Below are positions 62,377 through 64,000 of a stretch of 64,000 bases of DNA, in pieces. Position 1 is the stretch's first letter; the number at the start of each line of letters is the position of its first letter. Source of the DNA: Pseudomonas reactans (GTDB lineage Bacteria > Pseudomonadota > Gammaproteobacteria > Pseudomonadales > Pseudomonadaceae); contig NZ_JACAPG010000006.1 of NCBI RefSeq assembly GCF_013385825.1, positions 1 to 64,000 of the forward strand, in the 5' to 3' direction. The notes below the pieces were generated by a model. It was given only the letters and a program-made list of their open reading frames with translations, searched no databases and was not told the DNA's origin. Position numbers and translations under genes: made by a program.

Positions 62377-63441
62377 ATGAAAGTCGAATCCAGCAACGAT
62401 GTACAAAGGGTCCAGCGCCTGGACCAACCCGTTGTCAATACTGTTGCCGTGCCTTCACCCACGAAGGGCGTCGATCACCTTGGGCACTTGTTCAGCGAGG
62501 AGGTGGCGGTCAATACCCAAAGGCTGAGTGAGCGGAAGATGGGCGTCCGTGTGCCTGCGACCGAGCAGCTTGTGCAGCTTTATGATCAGTTGGGTCACCC
62601 GGCACAGGCGACATTGGCATCCGTGTCGCGTCGAATCAGGCTGCAACTGTTGCAGAAACCTTCGCTGGAGAAATTACTGGACCTTACAGGTGGAGACCCG
62701 GCGCGCGCGTTCGTGGTGCTCAAACATGTGGTGGCCCAAGCCGATAATGAAGTCCGTCCGTCCGAGGCAACCCTCGCGCGTGATGCCATTGCCAGGCTGG
62801 AGGTGCGCTTCAAAGGTGAGATTCAGGCTGGCTTGAACATCGCCGTGGCGCTACAGGCAGCCTGCGTTGATCCGAACGAACGCCAGGCATTGCGGGCGCT
62901 CTACTACACCAGCGTAGTCACCCGCCAATCTCTGGCGACGATGATGCAAGCCCTACTGGGGGTTTACGGCGGCGAGGGGTTCAGTACCGGGCTCGGTATC
63001 ATGCGTAAAGCCTTGGCGGACGACATTGCGGCGATGGTGTCGTCGATGCCCACGCCTCTGCTGCGTACCTTGTTGCTGGGGCTGCAAAGCTGCGGCCAGT
63101 TGAGCGCCGTGTTGACGGGGTGCCGGTCGCTGGTCCAGCGCCTGAATATCGAACAGGATGCGGTGACGTTGCTGCAACGAATGTTAGCGTACGCCGGCAA
63201 TGGCATCACGGTTGAAGAATTGCTTCAACTCGGGGATGAGCTGGGAGGGGGGGCGACGGATCGACAGGTGATATCCCTCAATGCCCTTTACCCTTTGCTT
63301 CAGCAGTTGCCCATGGCGTTGTGGCCTGATAGCCGAGCGCGTCAGGACACGCTGCTGGCGCTCTTGGCGGTGATCGGGGAGCTGGATCGTTCCATGCGCG
63401 GCCAGGCGGGTATCACCGGCAGGTCGAGGGGCCTGGTGTGA
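62377..63441 (+). CDS. rspJ: HrpJ/RspJ-type T3SS gatekeeper protein
   Basis: 354 aa from the ATG at 62377. An ATG at 62326 falls inside the Hrp box and cannot be used. It is helical and matches the YopN/InvE/HrpJ family in size and position: first gene after a Hrp box and directly before hrcV. HrpJ-type proteins control the order of substrate secretion. Little sequence signature is visible by eye, so the call rests mostly on context. Its stop overlaps the hrcV start. Confidence 0.75.
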   Translation: MKVESSNDVQRVQRLDQPVVNTVAVPSPTKGVDHLGHLFSEEVAVNTQRLSERKMGVRVPATEQLVQLYDQLGHPAQATLASVSRRIRLQLLQKPSLEKLLDLTGGDPARAFVVLKHVVAQADNEVRPSEATLARDAIARLEVRFKGEIQAGLNIAVALQAACVDPNERQALRALYYTSVVTRQSLATMMQALLGVYGGEGFSTGLGIMRKALADDIAAMVSSMPTPLLRTLLLGLQSCGQLSAVLTGCRSLVQRLNIEQDAVTLLQRMLAYAGNGITVEELLQLGDELGGGATDRQVISLNALYPLLQQLPMALWPDSRARQDTLLALLAVIGELDRSMRGQAGITGRSRGLV

Positions 63442-64000
63442 CCGCGCTGTCGGCCATCAATAGTGTATTGCTCAAAGTGGCACAGCGCGCTGAAGTGCTT
63501 GGCGCCGTCGTGGTTTTGGCTATCGTTTTCATTTTTATCGTGCCGTTGCCCACTTGGCTGGTGGATATTCTCATCGCCCTCAACATCTGTATCTCATGCT
63601 TGCTGATCGTGCTGGCGCTGTACTTGCCTGGGCCGCTGGCGTTCTCATCGTTCCCGTCGATTCTGTTGCTGACCACGATGTTTCGTCTTGCGCTGTCGAT
63701 CGCGACCACGCGCCTGATCCTGCTGGAACAGGACGCCGGTGACATCGTCGAGGCCTTCGGAAATTTTGTGGTCGGTGGCAACCTGGCGGTGGGGTTGGTG
63801 ATCTTCCTGATCCTGACGCTGGTCAACTTCCTGGTGATCACCAAGGGCTCGGAGCGGGTGGCTGAAGTGGCAGCGCGCTTCAGCCTGGACGCGATGCCGG
63901 GCAAACAGATGTCCATTGACAGTGACCTGCGTGCCGGCCTGATTGACGGTGCACAAGCGCGAGACAAGCGGGAGCAGTTGTCCCGGGAAAGCCAGTTGTT
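63438..64000 (+). CDS. rscV: HrcV/RscV, T3SS export gate protein (5' part, cut by window end)
   Basis: The GTG at 63438 overlaps the rspJ stop. The frame runs open to the window end (187 codons). The translation has several N-terminal membrane helices and the FHIPEP-type conserved stretches [60 protein letters not shown] and [20 protein letters not shown]. This is the LcrD/FlhA/HrcV export gate. The adjacent HrpJ-type gene and Hrp box show the T3SS rather than the flagellar version. Confidence 0.92.
   Translation, partial: MTALSAINSVLLKVAQRAEVLGAVVVLAIVFIFIVPLPTWLVDILIALNICISCLLIVLALYLPGPLAFSSFPSILLLTTMFRLALSIATTRLILLEQDAGDIVEAFGNFVVGGNLAVGLVIFLILTLVNFLVITKGSERVAEVAARFSLDAMPGKQMSIDSDLRAGLIDGAQARDKREQLSRESQL

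Overview
The window reads as chromosome of a Pseudomonas of the fluorescens complex. It opens in the 3' end of a 5S rRNA gene. Its core gene strings (mksFEB, holD-rimI, can; czcCBA-czcRS; ddl-pgeF-ggt) are typical of the genus. It carries three copies of a GC-rich REP palindrome and ends in a Hrp/Rsp-type type III secretion cluster. No species is claimed.

Layout. 1-3.8 kb: 5S rRNA end, then a split PqiA pair and a six-MCE-domain PqiB/LetB-like lipid-transport protein. 3.8-8.6 kb (minus): the MksBEF condensin. 8.8-11.7 kb: holD, rimI, an acidic orphan, beta-carbonic anhydrase and a SET-domain protein. 11.9-19.7 kb: a periplasmic orphan, a Tat-exported AcpA-type phosphatase, an AtoE permease, an MHS/MFS transporter and GntP. 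19.9-30.2 kb: a zinc/cadmium/cobalt efflux block (CDF, CzcCBA, CzcRS) with an OprD porin. 30.4-41.3 kb: a DUF2790 protein, a BdlA-like PAS-PAS-MCP sensor, a flavin reductase, LysR/MFS and AraC/LysE divergent pairs, Ddl, PgeF-like, Ggt and PhzF.

41.5-61.3 kb: a ~19.8 kb integrated element at the 3' end of a tRNA-Met gene. Its plan is like that of a P4-type phage satellite: integrase next to the tRNA; an alpA-HTH-rha operon; a C4-type antisense RNA immunity region with matching upstream and downstream targets; small overlapping genes; a TOPRIM primase; and a DUF927 helicase. Then come a few phage-type genes (a lambda gpI-like tail assembly protein and a lipoprotein). A cargo segment follows, with a DUF262-HEPN gene pair, a second HEPN (AbiU2-like) gene with a small partner, an unrecognised 358-aa protein, a histidine phosphatase and a nucleotidyltransferase. 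The most unusual signal is in the gaps between the genes. Most of them carry a different 6-9 bp motif, repeated 3-12 times, mostly at about one helical turn (9-14 bp), often with one copy inverted. One 370-bp gap runs through six such families in a row.

61.5-64 kb: rspL/hrpL-type sigma factor (minus) with an RpoN -24/-12 candidate, divergent from an rspJ/hrpJ-type gene preceded by a textbook Hrp box, which overlaps the start of rscV/hrcV (cut by the window end). This matches the known RpoN -> HrpL -> Hrp-box cascade.

Limits: all family names come from reading motifs and domain layout by eye. No database search was run. Start codons were chosen from Shine-Dalgarno spacing, overlaps and promoters.
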